Shown in pieces: positions 47,141 through 57,992 of a stretch of DNA of 64,000 nt. The stretch is from positions 26,909,501 to 26,973,500 of the forward strand of contig NC_135137.1 of the NCBI RefSeq assembly GCF_051014445.1. The letters run 5' to 3'. The first letter of the stretch is position 1. Each line of letters starts with the position of its first letter. A program made the translations under genes and the position numbers. The notes beneath the pieces were generated by a model that saw nothing but the letters and a program-made list of their open reading frames with translations, made no database searches and was not told the DNA's origin. This DNA is from Colletes latitarsis (Eukaryota; Arthropoda; Insecta; Hymenoptera; Colletidae).

Positions 47141-47584
47141 TAAATCAACATATGCTACTGGTTTAAGTTATGGCGATTGGTATCTTGTTGTAACATCCTA
47201 GACCTGGATCATAGAGGAAGTCGAGAAGATTTGATTCAGAAAATTTGCTCTGGTTTAATGGATTTACGTTCTCTGTGTTCCACTACAGAAAGTGATACTG
47301 AAAACGATGAAGTTGATGAAGTCACTGAAGATGATCAGGGTGAGAATGTTGAAACATCTGTTATATTTGAAGATACAAATGATAACGATACTACACCTTT
47401 CTTTTTATTAAATAAACGAAATTATTTAAAATTTGGTATGAGTTATCGTGATGTAGAAGATTGTGTTCACCAGTTTGACGGTACTGATGTATATTCTATA
47501 GAAAGATGGATTTCTGATTTTGAAGATGTTGCAATATTGTTTCAATGGTCCGAGTTAGAGAAAGTAATTTTTGCAAAGGATTAA
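47141..47584 (+). pseudogene. Truncated gag (SAP-like plus capsid start), element A
   Basis: Open from the stop at 47141-47143 to TAA at 47582-47584; no ATG opens it, and the reported start at 47177 is a TTG. Residues from there begin VSCCNILDLDHRGSREDLIQ, resembling a SAP DNA-binding helix-turn-helix. An acidic linker follows (residues ~38-70, many D, E and T), then a segment with YRDVEDCV, FDGTDVYSIERWISDFED and SELEKVIFAKD, like the start of the Gag capsid domain of insect LTR elements. The protein ends there, before the rest of capsid, zinc knuckle and pol. An upstream frame in another phase (ending RDFIGFQFQTDSVEH) may be the lost N-terminus. The copy in element B differs at 7 of 135 residues and stops at the same place. 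Confidence 0.7.
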
Positions 47585-47882
47585 ATAAAAATATAAGATT
47601 TATTCATCCGAGGCGGATGAAGGTTAGTATAGCCGAATGTAGAAGATCTGTATTGATTATTTGTCCCGCCCGGTAGTTTTGTTGAATATTAATTTACGTG
47701 CAAAAGGGTTGAAAATGTTTTGTTCGTGACGAAATGGGTAACCAGGGATAACGAAACGAGATTCTTATATGATATTAATTTGTTGTAAAAAGATTGTGTG
47801 CTTGGAGTGTTTCAAATTCGTTTATATAATCATATCATTGATACATTTGTCCCAAATACAATTCTCTTTGTTAAATCCTACA

Positions 47883-49237
47883 TTAAAATAAATGTGCAAT
47901 AAGTAAAATTGTTCGAGGAAGGAAGTTTTGAAAATAAATGCGTTTAAAATCGAAAGGACTCGTGGACAATATTACCGAAAGGTTGGAATAGTATTAACGA
48001 ACATAATACTAAAAAAAATAAAATACTGATAGTCTCATAAAACAAAAACTTTGAATCGTTCGCTAACATTCTGGTAAAATGGCAAAGAATATGTAAGTTT
48101 CCTTTATAATGAAACGAATAAATGTTAATTTCATTTTATAATTTACATCGGTACGCAGTGTTAATTTGTTTTTATTCCACGTTCGTCAAGCGTTCGGTGA
48201 CTTATGAACGGGAGTGTACACTGTTGAAGGAACCCATTATTTTGTCCCGTGGTCCGCAAGTCTTCGAGACGGTGATCTAAGCAAACTCCTGCAAGTTCAA
48301 AGAACGGTTCGCGGCTCGATTATTCTTGTAACACGACGTCGAGGCCGAAGGTTGTTGGTGATAAGGTAACGCTGGATTACGGTTATTGTGGAAGACGGCA
48401 GATTCGTCGTGGTAAACGTTGACGAATGGACCTGTTGCGGTCGTGCGAAGGTGGCCGCACGAAAGGTCCGAGGGGCTTTAATTCCCGCGGATCCAGGGCC
48501 CTCGGATACTCGAAAAGCGCTCGCAGGGGCCTGCGGGGCTGGCTTTATGGGGTAGCCAGAATTAACCATTAACGTATGATTGTACTCAGGCAGAGGCCGC
48601 CAGGCCAGCCCCGCCGAAACTTGACACCGTGATCCTGCCTCGTGTCAAGGCTACCCCGGAGCATAAAACATAGTCGAACCTATTAGACTGGTTCTACCAG
48701 GTGACTCTTACCCGGTCCGTGGACCACGCGAGTAATTTTTTTGCCATTAGGGGATCGTTACCTGCTTCGTTTTTCGACCCTTTGTATTCGCGGGTTGGAA
48801 GGTGCGTCGCGCGTCTCTGTCGGTAAGCAAGCGCGAGGGAAACTCGAAAAGCTTTTTCCTTTTCGTTGCCTTGCGACGGCGTTTCCCGAGGGCTCGAAAA
48901 CCGTATCGAGGAACGGACGCTGAAAAGAGAGCCCTCGAGACTCGCCCGGAAAGTGCTTTTGTGACTCTGCTTCTCGTCGCTTGTTTCTTTTGCTGCGAAA
49001 CGTTTCACTAAGCTACGACCATTTTACGCATGCTTAAGAGAATTCAGGTAATTAACCCCCTTCGTAGACGTTTAGGACGCGTGAATCGACTGCCCACGGA
49101 AACACGCGTTCCGAGGTTTCGTTTTGTTAAATTCTAGTCGAGATATCGATCTCCGAGAACAGAATCAAATGTATGAATAGTTCCCTGGAAAAGGGATGTT
49201 TGTTACAAATGTTATCGTGGAATTATGGTCAATATAA
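47883..49237. promoter_or_regulatory. Spacer with GC-rich island (about 48180-49140)
   Basis: Between the two inverted LTR elements lies the most GC-rich stretch in the window, with many CpG. It contains facing complementary blocks (GGGGCCTGCGGGGCTGGC near 48525 and GCCAGGCCAGCCCCGCC near 48600; CTTGACAC near 48619 and GTGTCAAG near 48643). Frames of 60-104 codons occur on both strands, none with a recognisable motif. A promoter, 5' exon or structured transcript of an unseen gene is possible. The flanks (47883-48180, 49140-49237) are AT-rich and empty. Confidence 0.35.
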
Positions 49238-49534
49238 TGTAGGATTTAAAAAGAGAATTGTATTTTGAACAAATGTACAAATGATATAATTATATAAACG
49301 AATTTGAAACACTCCAAGCACACAATCTTTTTACAACAAATTAATATCATATAAGAATCTCGTTTTGTTATCCCTAGTTACCCATTTCGTCACGAACAAA
49401 ACACTTCCAACCCTTTTGCACGTAAATTACCATTCAACAAAACTACCGGGCGGGACAAATATTCAATATAAATCTTCTACATTCGGCTATACTAACCTTC
49501 ATCCGCCTCGGATGAATAAATCTTATATTTTTAT

Positions 49535-49942
49535 TTAATCCTTTGCAAAAATTACTTTCTCTAACTCGGACCATTGAGACAATATTGCAACATCTTCAAA
49601 ATCAGAAATCCATCTGTCTACAGAATATACATCAGTACCGTCAAACTGGCGAACACAATCTTCTACATCACGATAATTCATACCAAATTTTAAATAATTT
49701 CGTTTATTTAATAAAAAGAAAGGTGTAGTATCGTTATCATTTGTATCTTCAAATATAACAGATGTTTCAACATTCCCACCCTGATCATCTTCAGTGACTT
49801 CATCAACTTCATCGTTTTCAGTATCACTTTTTGTAGTGGAACACAGAGAACGTAAATCCATTAAACCTGAGCAAATTTTCTGAATCAAATCTTCTCGACT
49901 TCCTCTATGATCCAGATCTAGGATGTTACAACAAGATACCAA
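49535..49942 (-). pseudogene. Truncated gag (SAP-like plus capsid start), element B
   Basis: Same organisation as in element A: a SAP-like start (LDLDHRGSREDLIQKICSGL), acidic linker, then YRDVEDCVRQFDGTDVY and a WISDFEDVAILSQW segment, ending SELEKVIFAKD then TAA. It differs from A at seven residues. The reported first residue is a TTG codon, so there is no certain start. Identical truncation in two separate copies means the shortened form itself was the one copied, or one copy was made from the other. Confidence 0.7.
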
Positions 49943-49980
49943 TCGCCATAACTTAAACCAGTAGCATATGTTAATTTAGT

Positions 49981-50175
49981 TTAATGTTCTACTGAATCTG
50001 TCTGAAATTGAAAGCCTATAAAATCACGTATGCGTTTTCGATTTCCTCTGACACCATCAGTTTCAAAAATAAGTTTGTGCAAAGCTTTTATACTCGCTAC
50101 AGATGTGGTATTAATTTTCCCGATTTTAACCAAAGTTTCTATACTAACAGTACTTAACTTATCATAATTTTTCAA
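49981..50175 (-). pseudogene. Upstream gag-region frame, element B
   Basis: 64 codons beginning MKNYDKLSTVSIETLVKIGK and ending FIGFQFQTDSVEH. The same frame, without its beginning, is open in element A just after the CAGGGTG insertion. It sits between primer site and the SAP-like frame but in a different phase, so it is either a separate short leader or the N-terminal part of an ancestral Gag split by a frameshift. No domain recognised. Confidence 0.45.
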
Positions 50176-50308
50176 GAATTATATATATTATATGTAAAAT
50201 GTTCCTTCACAAATTCTTCTTCTCGATCGACTCGGACGAGCCTCCCAATTTGTAGGATTTAAAAAAGAGAATTGTATTTGGAAAAAATGTACAAATGATA
50301 TTATTATA

Positions 50309-51028
50309 CAAGTTGTTCGGTCAACCCTGGGAGAAACCAACTAAAAATAATTTTTCCAGAACGATTTGAAATTGTCTAATTTCGTCGAAAAATTTAAGCA
50401 CCTACCCCCTTTGTCGATTTTTCTTAAAAATTCGTTTTTCATTTTTAATAAATTTGTTTGACATTCTACAGAAAAGTTGTCTAATACTTTTTTGCAAGTA
50501 CCTATGAGCTCTACTTCAGAAAAAAGTTTCATTGAAATATATTCACTATTATATAAGTTAAGGACGTTTGAAAATTGGACCCTTTTTATGGGGGTTTTCT
50601 CACTTTACGGTGTTTGGAAATAGTTTTTCGAATATTCTTGCAATTTCTACATATTCTTCACTAAAATACGCGTTGTTTGCCTTTTGAAACACTAAAATCC
50701 TCCAATCCGTTCCGGAGTTATGATATTTTAAACATTTGCATGAAATTTCGAGGAAGCATTTCTGGCCAGAAATTATATTTTCGGTAAAGAATTTTTTTCT
50801 CGAATGTGCGTGGGATTTCGAGAGTATGTGTATTGACCAAAAATGATTGTAATTGACCCCCGCAACCGACAATAATTTTTCCGTGAATGATTTCAAATCT
50901 TTTAATTTAATTTTTTAATATCATTTTAACGAAGTCTCAATCAACAAATTGATATTCTTAATTTTCGTCTTATTTTGGCTCCTAGAATCTCCCATTAAAA
51001 TTTTTCCCAGGAGTAGCCGAACACTCTG
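50309..51028 (-). mobile_element. CAGGGTG-family element, copy 9 (left TIR mostly deleted)
   Basis: A degraded start CAAGTTGTTCGGTCAACCCT after TATA jumps directly into a short module (AAAATAATTTTTCCAGAACG). One long module follows (frame 50341-50532 and upstream, minus) and then the complete right TIR to AACACTCTG, followed by TA. It cuts the 5' LTR of element B; the remainder of that LTR is not found beyond it. Confidence 0.9.
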
Positions 51029-51953
51029 TATAGTGCAGATCATATTAATAAATAATTTATACGAAACTGTTGAGTAAACATATCCTAAAGCTTTTAACAA
51101 GAAATCCAAGCAGATTCTTCAAAATTTCAGTAAGCATCCTTTAAAAAGTACTTACTACACTTTAACGTATATGAAGTGCAATACTTTTTTTTAATCTCAT
51201 ATGTTAATAAGTAAATTTAATTTAAAAAAATAATCTCATTACTTATGTATAGAAGTTCGTTTTCCATAAATGATTTTAATTTCAAGGCACATTTATCAAT
51301 AGAGACGAGCACAACAATTGGGTCAAGTAATGTGTATCCGCGGGAAGTTGGCTAGGATCTGATTGGTTCTCCACTCTAGAGTTTGTATTTCCCTGTCCCC
51401 TGTGCCGTCCCACAAGCCAACTTTCCGCGGACGGACTGTACCTTAATCATTTAGAAACTTTGTCTGAACCATGTTATATTAAACAAAAACTTTTTAAACG
51501 GTTCACTAGTAATAGAATAAATTACGCTGATTAAGTTGCGTGGTTCATCTCGTATAGTACGTATAATAAACGAATAACTTTATGTTTTATTCCTTTCTCG
51601 AAAGTAACTCACGAAATTGATAGTAGCATCGTTTCAAGTTTTAGTTACAATACAGTTGTTTTAGAATAATTGAAATTAAAATGAAGTAAATTCGTTTGTT
51701 GGTCAATTGTGTACTTCATATTTAGTTAGTAGTGATTAAACCATTACATAGTATATTTAATCACTTTTGTGAATTCGTGTACTTGCGTTATGAGCAAATT
51801 ATTTATTATTGGTGGTTAATTTCTTTTTTTTATTACTGTCAGTACGTAAATATACACATAGTTTGCATAAGAATAAAATATTATTCTTTTGGTATGTAAA
51901 ATTTTGTACATCTTTTATAGAATAGAATTAATCGTTGAAAATATAATAACAGA
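51029..51953. other. AT-rich stretch with a short palindrome
   Basis: TCCGCGGGAAGTTGGCT (51339-51355) is inverted as AGCCAACTTTCCGCGGA (51415-51431), one mismatch, around a ~60-bp centre containing TGATTGGTTCTCC. The rest is AT-rich and empty. Confidence 0.55.
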
Positions 51954-52125
51954 AATCATTAATGAATTTGAAATAAATGTTTTTTAAACAATATTGACAA
52001 ATACTTATTTATTAAATAAATGTAATAAAATGTAATAAAGGAAATCATTAATGAACTTGAAACAAATGTTTTTTAAACAATATTGACAAATACTTATTTA
52101 TTAAATAAATACTTGGTAGGTATAA
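51954..52125. repeat. Tandem duplication, ~87-bp unit
   Basis: AAATCATTAATGAATTTGAA at 51954 and AAATCATTAATGAACTTGAA at about 52042 start two units that share TTTTTTAAACAATATTGACA and AATACTTATTTATTAAATAA. Few differences. Confidence 0.88.
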
Positions 52126-53632
52126 TTAATTAAATTTATCATAATTTTGACTGCTAATTTTTTGGAAAAATATCTCGTCGTTTGTATATTTGGGTAACAT
52201 TTCTCTGTTCCAATATATATCGTATAATATAATAAAACTAATAAATTAATAAATTATAAATAAATAAGTTTTGTGCTCGAATTCGATTCATCCTTCCTGC
52301 TTGTATCGACAACCATAATGAAGAAACATAATTCTACAGTTTTAGTAAATATAATATATACTCTATGTCCATATAAAATTCAGTGTCTTTCTATAACCAA
52401 AGTCAAACATTCACAATGTTGTCAAACTCTGCGATAAAATGCGTTTTCATAGTTCTATGTTAAATACGTAATATAAAACAATGTTTTGTTTAGCATTTTG
52501 ACAAAGAGAAATGTTTGTTGAGAATTGAGAGCAGTACTTATAAATCACACTGACTTCAAAGTTAGATTACATTATAGTTTCAAGTATCTTTTTACTAAAA
52601 TCTTCGAAAAGTGTGTTATAAAAGCATTGAAAAAGTCTTAGGAAAATATAATAATGAAATCGTTTGTGTACATAGAAGTTATAAATGTAGCATATATTTA
52701 TCTTATTTCCTGACTAGACTTTTTTAACAAAGAATCCCAATTTCGTATTTTAAATACGTGAAACATATACATGTTCATTCATAATTCAATTTTATTCTAT
52801 CAGTATATTTAAAAACAAACAAACTGCACAAACCAATCGTAAATGTACAGAGTCTAATTAAACGAAGTCTAGAAAATTTTCCAACAAACTAGATTCAACA
52901 TCACGTTGAATCAACTCGTTTTAATCGATAAATTTCGAATCAATTTACTATACTGAGTTCCACGAGATTGTATTCCGATTTCGATTCACTTTGCTCGTTG
53001 ATGAATTTGAATTTCAATCTAATATCTTTTACTGTAACGAACTTTCATATCGTGCATTTACGACCGCAAACGGTGAATCAGCCCGATGTACAAACAGTTC
53101 CACGTAATCTAAATAAAAGCTTGAATCAATTAGAATCGTGTTTCCTTCGCGTACGGAATATTAATTCACAAAGTGTTCAAGTTTTTTTACTTTTCTCGTA
53201 ACTGTACTTTAATGCTCGAGATAAGCGCAGGAAAATGATCAGGAAGTACGCTAGTAATTTTCCAGGGACGAAGTTGCTTTCAGAACTAGTCTGAGCAAGT
53301 ACATACGCTTTGCTAACTTTTGTATCGACGAGATTCAGTCAATGACGATTCCATACAATTTCGCGGCATCTTGAAGCAATTTACGATCGGCGAAAAAGTT
53401 GTATGGACAAATCCAAAGCGATCCGGCATCTAGCGCGTCAGAATTTATCTACGGAAGAAAAAGAGGAGATAAAAAAGACACAACGAGTCTACCTGTTTAT
53501 CATAAGTTAACGAATGACCGGTTGCCCGTTTCCAGCCGCTGGTCACCAAGCCATCACAAATTCCGCCTTCTTAACCGGCTAGTCTCGCATTTGCATATAG
53601 ATGACGAACAGTAACGTATAACCTCCTTAGAA
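52126..53632. other. Stretch with no recognisable gene
   Basis: AT-rich up to about 52900, then mixed composition. Frames at 52968-53201 and 53399-53614 show no motif. The 53200-53632 part is probably the 3' side of the candidate gene that follows. Confidence 0.35.
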
Positions 53633-53890
53633 CTAGCAGGCGTCAGACTTCGATACTTTTTCGAGATACAGATCGAAACGTGCGAGGCGAAGGATGAGAA
53701 CGAAAAGGAAACCGACGACCGACCAGATTGCAAAACCGAAGCAGACTCGGATTCCACGGGTCAATTCGGTGGCGAGAAATTGCCACGACGATGAACCGTA
53801 ATCGGATCCCACGATTGGATCCAGATACACCGATCCATCGAGAGCTAACGAAACGTTAGATCGTAACGCGTTAAACGTTCGTTCGATCAT
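53633..53890 (-). CDS. Candidate small single-pass membrane protein, 85 residues
   Basis: A complete frame from ATG (53888-53890) to TAG. Codon third positions are strongly G/C (ATC, GTC, CTC, TCG, CTG) in an AT-rich setting, the best coding signature in the window. Residues 1-46 are polar with one N-glycosylation sequon (N12-V-S14). Residues ~49-67 (VCFGFAIWSVVGFLFVLIL) form one hydrophobic helix, and the tail RLARFDLYLEKVSKSDAC is short and charged. No cleavable signal peptide is evident. A TATA-like TATAATAAAA lies about 65-75 bp upstream of the ATG, and a TCAGAG at about 53930-53935 lies roughly 30 bp below it, a plausible initiator distance. No near poly(A) signal was found, so it might instead be a first exon. 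I do not recognise the family. Confidence 0.5.
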   Translation of the reverse strand: MIERTFNALRSNVSLALDGSVYLDPIVGSDYGSSSWQFLATELTRGIRVCFGFAIWSVVGFLFVLILRLARFDLYLEKVSKSDAC

Positions 53891-53952
53891 AGTTCACTGT
53901 TCCACTTTAAATACGATTTAAAGTACAACCTCTGACTTGTACAGCTTCGAGT

Positions 53953-53965
53953 GTTTTTTATTATA
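53953..53965 (-). promoter_or_regulatory. Possible TATA box of the 53633-53890 gene
   Basis: On the minus strand GAGTATAATAAAAAACAC precedes an initiator-like TCAGAG by about 25-30 bp and the ATG by about 65 bp. The spacing is typical for a TATA-dependent insect promoter. AT-rich DNA gives such matches by chance, so this depends on the gene being real. Confidence 0.35.
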
Positions 53966-54083
53966 CTCGATATTTTCGTTAATGAACTGTTGAGATGAAA
54001 CAATCTAAATTTCAATGTTGGCGCCAATTGTTGAAAGTACGCAGTTGGTGAGGACAGCACATCTGATATATGATATATTGTAA

Positions 54084-55855
54084 AAAACTGGGAATAATTT
54101 TAATGAGAGATTCTAGATGCCAAAATAAGACGAAAATCAAGAATACTAATTTGTTGATAGAGGCTTCGTTAAAAAGTTATTAACGTCCAAAGTTCAGTAC
54201 TGAATTCTTTTCTAGAAAGTGGGTAGGATTTCGGAAGTAGATATATTTACCAAAAATTATTGTAATTAACCCTCGCAATTGAAAACAATTTTTCTAGAAC
54301 GATTTGAAATTTTTTTTTTCGTCGAAAAATTTAGGCACCTACCCCTCATCGATTGGTTTTAAAAATTCGTTTTTTATTTTTAATAAATTTGTTTGACAGT
54401 CTACAGAAAAGTTGTCTAATACTTTTTTGTAGATGCCCATGAGCCCTACTCCAGAAAAAAGTTTCATTGAAATATATTCACTATTATATAAGTTAAGGAC
54501 GTTTGAAAGTTGAAAACATAATCTTTTTAGTATGATTTAAAATTTTTTAATTTCGTCGAAAAATTGAGACACCTGTCGATTTTCCTTAAAAATTTGTTTT
54601 TCATTTTTAGTAAATTTGGTTGACGTTCTACAGAAAAGTTGTCTAATACTTTTTTGTAGATGCCCATGAGCTCTACTCCAGAAAAAAGTTTTAATACAAT
54701 ACACTCACTATTATAGGAATCATGGGCGTTTGAATACTGGACCATTTTTATGAAGTTTTTCTCAGTTTACGGTGTTAAGGAACAACTTTTCCAATATTTT
54801 CATAATCTCTACATATTCTCCATTAAAATACGCATTGTTTGCTTTTTGAAACATTAAAATTGTCCAATCCGTTCAGGAGTTATCATGTTTTAAAAATACG
54901 CATAAAATTTTCGGGTGACATTTCTAGCCTGAAATTATATTTTCGGTAAGGAATTTTTTTTATCGAAACTAAGTAGGAATTCGGGGCTATGCCTATTCAC
55001 CAAAAATGGTTGTAATTGACTCCTGCAACTAAACATAATTTTTTTAGTATGATTTAAAATTTTTTAATTTCGTCGAAAAATTGAGACACCTGTCGATTTT
55101 CCTTAAAAATTTGTTTTTCATTTTTAGTAAATTTGGTTGACGTTCTGCAGAAAAGTTGTCTAATACTTTTTTGTAGATGCCCATGAGTTCTACTCCAGAA
55201 AAAAGTTTCAATACAATACACTCACTATTATAGGAATCATGGGCGTTTGAATACTGGACCATTTTTATGAAGTTTTTCTCAGTTTACGGTGTTAAGGAAC
55301 AACTTTTCCAATATTTTCATAATCTCTAAATATTCTCCATTAAAATACGCGTTGTTTGCTTTTTGAAACATTAAAATTGTCCAATCCGTTCAGAAGTTAT
55401 CATGTTTTAAAAATTCTTATGAAAATTCGTGCAGATATTTCTGTGTGACCAGAAATTATATTTTCGGTCAAGAATTTTTTTCTCGAAACTGAGTGGGATT
55501 TCGGGGGTATGTCTGTTGACCAAAAATGCTTGTAAGTGACCCCTGTAACTAAATATAATTTTTCTAATGTGATTTGAAATTTTTTAATTTCGTCGAAAAA
55601 TATCAGTATCAAGTCGAATTTTTTTCTCGAAAGTAGGTAGGATTTCAAGGGTATGTGTATTCACCAAAAATGCTTGTAATTGACTCTTGCAACTAAACAT
55701 AATTTTTTTTAAATGATTTGAAATTTTTCTAATTGAATATTTTAATAATTTTTTAATGAAGCCTCAGTCAAGAAATTGATATTCTTGATTTTCGTCTTAT
55801 TTTGGCCTCTAGAATCTCCCATTAAAATTTTTCCCAGAGTTAGCCGAACACCCTG
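54084..55855 (-). mobile_element. CAGGGTG-family element, copy 10 (internally duplicated, outermost left end missing)
   Basis: The left TIR starts at AAACTGGGAATAATTTTAAT, without the terminal CAGGGTG; the right TIR ends AACACCCTG then TA. The interior has a partial long module (about 54350-54500) and two almost identical long modules. Frames 54527-54745 and 55044-55262 (minus, MVQYSNAHDSYNSECIVLKL...) are exactly 517 bp apart and differ at one residue of 72. It is the largest copy in the window. Confidence 0.9.
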
Positions 55856-56660
55856 TATATGTATACGTAGAGAGGTTCTTAGAGAGAGAAAGAGTAAAAC
55901 GAACGAGAATTGAATTAGAAAAAGGTTTTGTATTAGATTAGTTTTCGAAGTAAGAATATTATATTTTTGTTATTTAATTCAGTGTTAATATACCTACTAG
56001 ATTATATGTTTACAATAAAGTGTGATTATACGTAATTTACTCCAATAATAAAAAGGAATAAAGTTCATTTTCCTTAAAAACAAAATAACAACACGGTATA
56101 CTCATTTGGGGCGGAATGAAATAATCAAAACTATGGAATTGATTTTTAATAGTGAACAAAATTTGCCTTCATTCTTTCAGATTAGGCTTGTAAAAGCTAG
56201 TTTCAGGTTAGTCCAAGATTTTTACATCAAGTAAATCTTATCAAGTAAATACTCCCAAGTAATGCCAAGTAATCTAAGAATTCATTTAGTCTTAGTCCAA
56301 GAACATCGAAGTTTTTGCTCTTTTAAACACATTTTTAAAGTGTTTTATGTGTCGATTTTTTATAATCTTAAAGTTAATCCTTCGCGTTTCCTTGTAAATC
56401 TGCTTCTATATTTCGTTCCTCCCTAATACACGTATGTATTACATGGCATTTAACATTAACCTGGCATTTAACACTAGATTTACGGGCATTGATCGCACAT
56501 ATATTTATTGACACCTTTCACGTTGACGATTACCTTAAAATACGATTTTTCTTTTAATTAGAATATATATTCATGCCATTGCATCAATTAAATTCAACAT
56601 AAGTTGTTAAAAAATAATATTTACGTGTTCTGCAATTCTTAATACGGAATCTGACATCCG
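55856..56660. other. AT-rich stretch with no recognisable gene
   Basis: I see no supportable feature. Confidence 0.4.
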
Positions 56661-56665
56661 CCAAA

Positions 56666-57329
56666 TTGACGGCTTCCGTAAATCTAGTGTCAAGATCGAA
56701 AGTGTCAATGAACCTTCATGTTTTGCCTTCAAAGTTTTCTTTGGAGATACCAATTTTGAAAACAAAGAAACAAACATTTGAAGTAACAAAGCGAATAACG
56801 AAAGATTTAAGAATACTAGTCGAAAGAAATCCACGTTACCAGAGAATTAGCAGAACGTGTACCTGGGCAATTGTCAGATGCTCAAGGGAACCTAGTAAAT
56901 GTAAGAAAATTGCAAATATTCTTCGAGCGTTCGACGAAAATCAGATAAATCGGAGATTAAAATGCACATATTGTTCAATTTTTCTTAGACCCGCTAATGA
57001 TACGGAATGAAAAATGAATCCTATAGGATAACCGATGTCCAATTTCTCAATGGCTGGACGCTGATGAACCTCCAAGGCCTATCCCGAAACGAATTTTGCA
57101 TTTTAAAAGAATGATGAAGAGTGATGGCTCGTGGATGGTGTTATTCACTGTTTCTTCGCGCAGCAAGGTGAATCAACCACTGACGAGTTATATCGTAGGC
57201 AGAGAGAATCTTCCCGCACCGGTGACAGAAAAACAACCTGCGCTGCTCGAGGTAAAGATTTCTATTCCGTTTCGTAACAATGCTCCACCACACGTCTCGT
57301 GTTTAACGCTACAAAAAGGAAGAACTTAA
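56666..57329 (+). pseudogene. Unrecognised coding-like remnant
   Basis: Two long open stretches lie in different frames. The first, 56666-57010, contains KKQTFEVTKRITKDLRILVE and a CTYCS pair of cysteines near its end, and has no ATG at its reported start. The second runs 57027-57329 after a stop and begins DNRCPISQWLDADEPPRPIP, continuing KRILHFKRMMKSDGSWMVLF. In a third frame ELAERVPGQLSDAQGNLVNV is open over 56850-56910. The text of the second stretch looks protein-like, with low-stop, mixed-composition codons. This pattern fits a decayed gene or transposon gene, but I recognise no family and chance frames are possible. Confidence 0.3.
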
Positions 57330-57469
57330 GGATACCTATTATGGGGAGCAGAAATTTAGGCGTATACTCTACCTCTGCCCATTATCATTTATTAGCACGC
57401 GACCAGCTCTCTCTCAACATGTGACAGTGTCTCTCAACTTACGTTTCGTGTTTCAACGTAGATCTTATT

Positions 57470-57585
57470 CACGACAGAATAATTGAGAATACAAAATTTT
57501 AGTACGAGATTCGTTTGGAAAGTTCGCAGTCTCATCCACTAATGATGATACTGTATAAGCTTTTTTTACTATCTTGAAATAGTCC
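57470..57585 (+). repeat. Inverted repeat pair H, left member
   Basis: About 115 bp, including TACAAAATTTTAGTACGAGA and TCGTTTGGAAAGTT, CCACTAATGATGATACT and TTTACTATCTTGAAAT, recur in reverse complement at 60185-60300. The 2.6 kb between them holds a piggyBac-type MITE, a CAGGGTG element and a mariner fragment. Confidence 0.85.
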
Positions 57586-57988
57586 AGCAAATTTAAAGCA
57601 ATAAATTATACGAAAATACTCTTTCGACGTTGTCATTTTTTTTGATCATCAGTTTTAAGGTATGAAATTGAAACCTGAATGAACTTCACTGTAATTTATT
57701 TCATAACATATTACGAATAAATAAAATATATTCAGCAACGTTTATTTTATTTTTCTAATCTGAATTATACCTATGTTTTGGTTAATAAAATTAGTTATTT
57801 ATTAGTTTTTACTAAAAAAAAAATATTTTTTTAGTAACTTAGAGTACTTATTACTGTTTGTTGTCTGACACCGTATGCTGTGCAAGTGTTAGGATATTAT
57901 TAGATACCTCTAGGTGCCAGAGTTCTGTTTATAGAACATATTCTAAGTTTAAGGAGAAATACATTTTTGTATAAAATGACATATAAAC
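57586..57988. other. AT-rich stretch with no recognisable gene
   Basis: I see nothing supportable here. Confidence 0.4.
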
Positions 57989-57992
57989 TTAA

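Larger units (their letters stand above)
46217..47882 (+). mobile_element. Gag-only LTR retrotransposon A
   Basis: The 5' LTR is 46217-46495 and the 3' LTR 47638-47882; both start TGTAG and end TTAAATCCTACA. Just after the 5' LTR, TTTGAGGGCTCGTTTGAG occupies the primer binding position (element B has TGGGAGGCTCGTCCGAG there, GGCTCGTCCG being typical of tRNA-primed elements). The interior is only the gag fragment (47177-47584), with no protease, reverse transcriptase or integrase, so it is non-autonomous. A CAGGGTG element (46558-46931) is inserted between primer site and gag. The two LTRs differ by several indels, and no target duplication is visible (CATTAT before, TTAAAA after). Confidence 0.85.
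49238..50308 (-). mobile_element. Gag-only LTR retrotransposon B (inverted relative to A)
   Basis: The 3' LTR is 49238-49481. The 5' LTR starts at 50251 going outward and is cut after about 58 bp by a CAGGGTG element. The primer-site sequence TGGGAGGCTCGTCCGAG (reverse complement of the stretch ending at 50249) lies directly inside the 5' LTR. The interior carries only an upstream frame (49981-50175) and the truncated gag (49535-49942). The 3' LTR is closer to the 3' LTR of A than A's own two LTRs are to each other. Confidence 0.85.

Noticed and set aside
47177..47584. Annotating the gag frame as an intact gene starting at 47177
   Set aside because: The first codon is TTG, no ATG opens the frame, and the capsid region is cut short. 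Kept as a truncated element gene.
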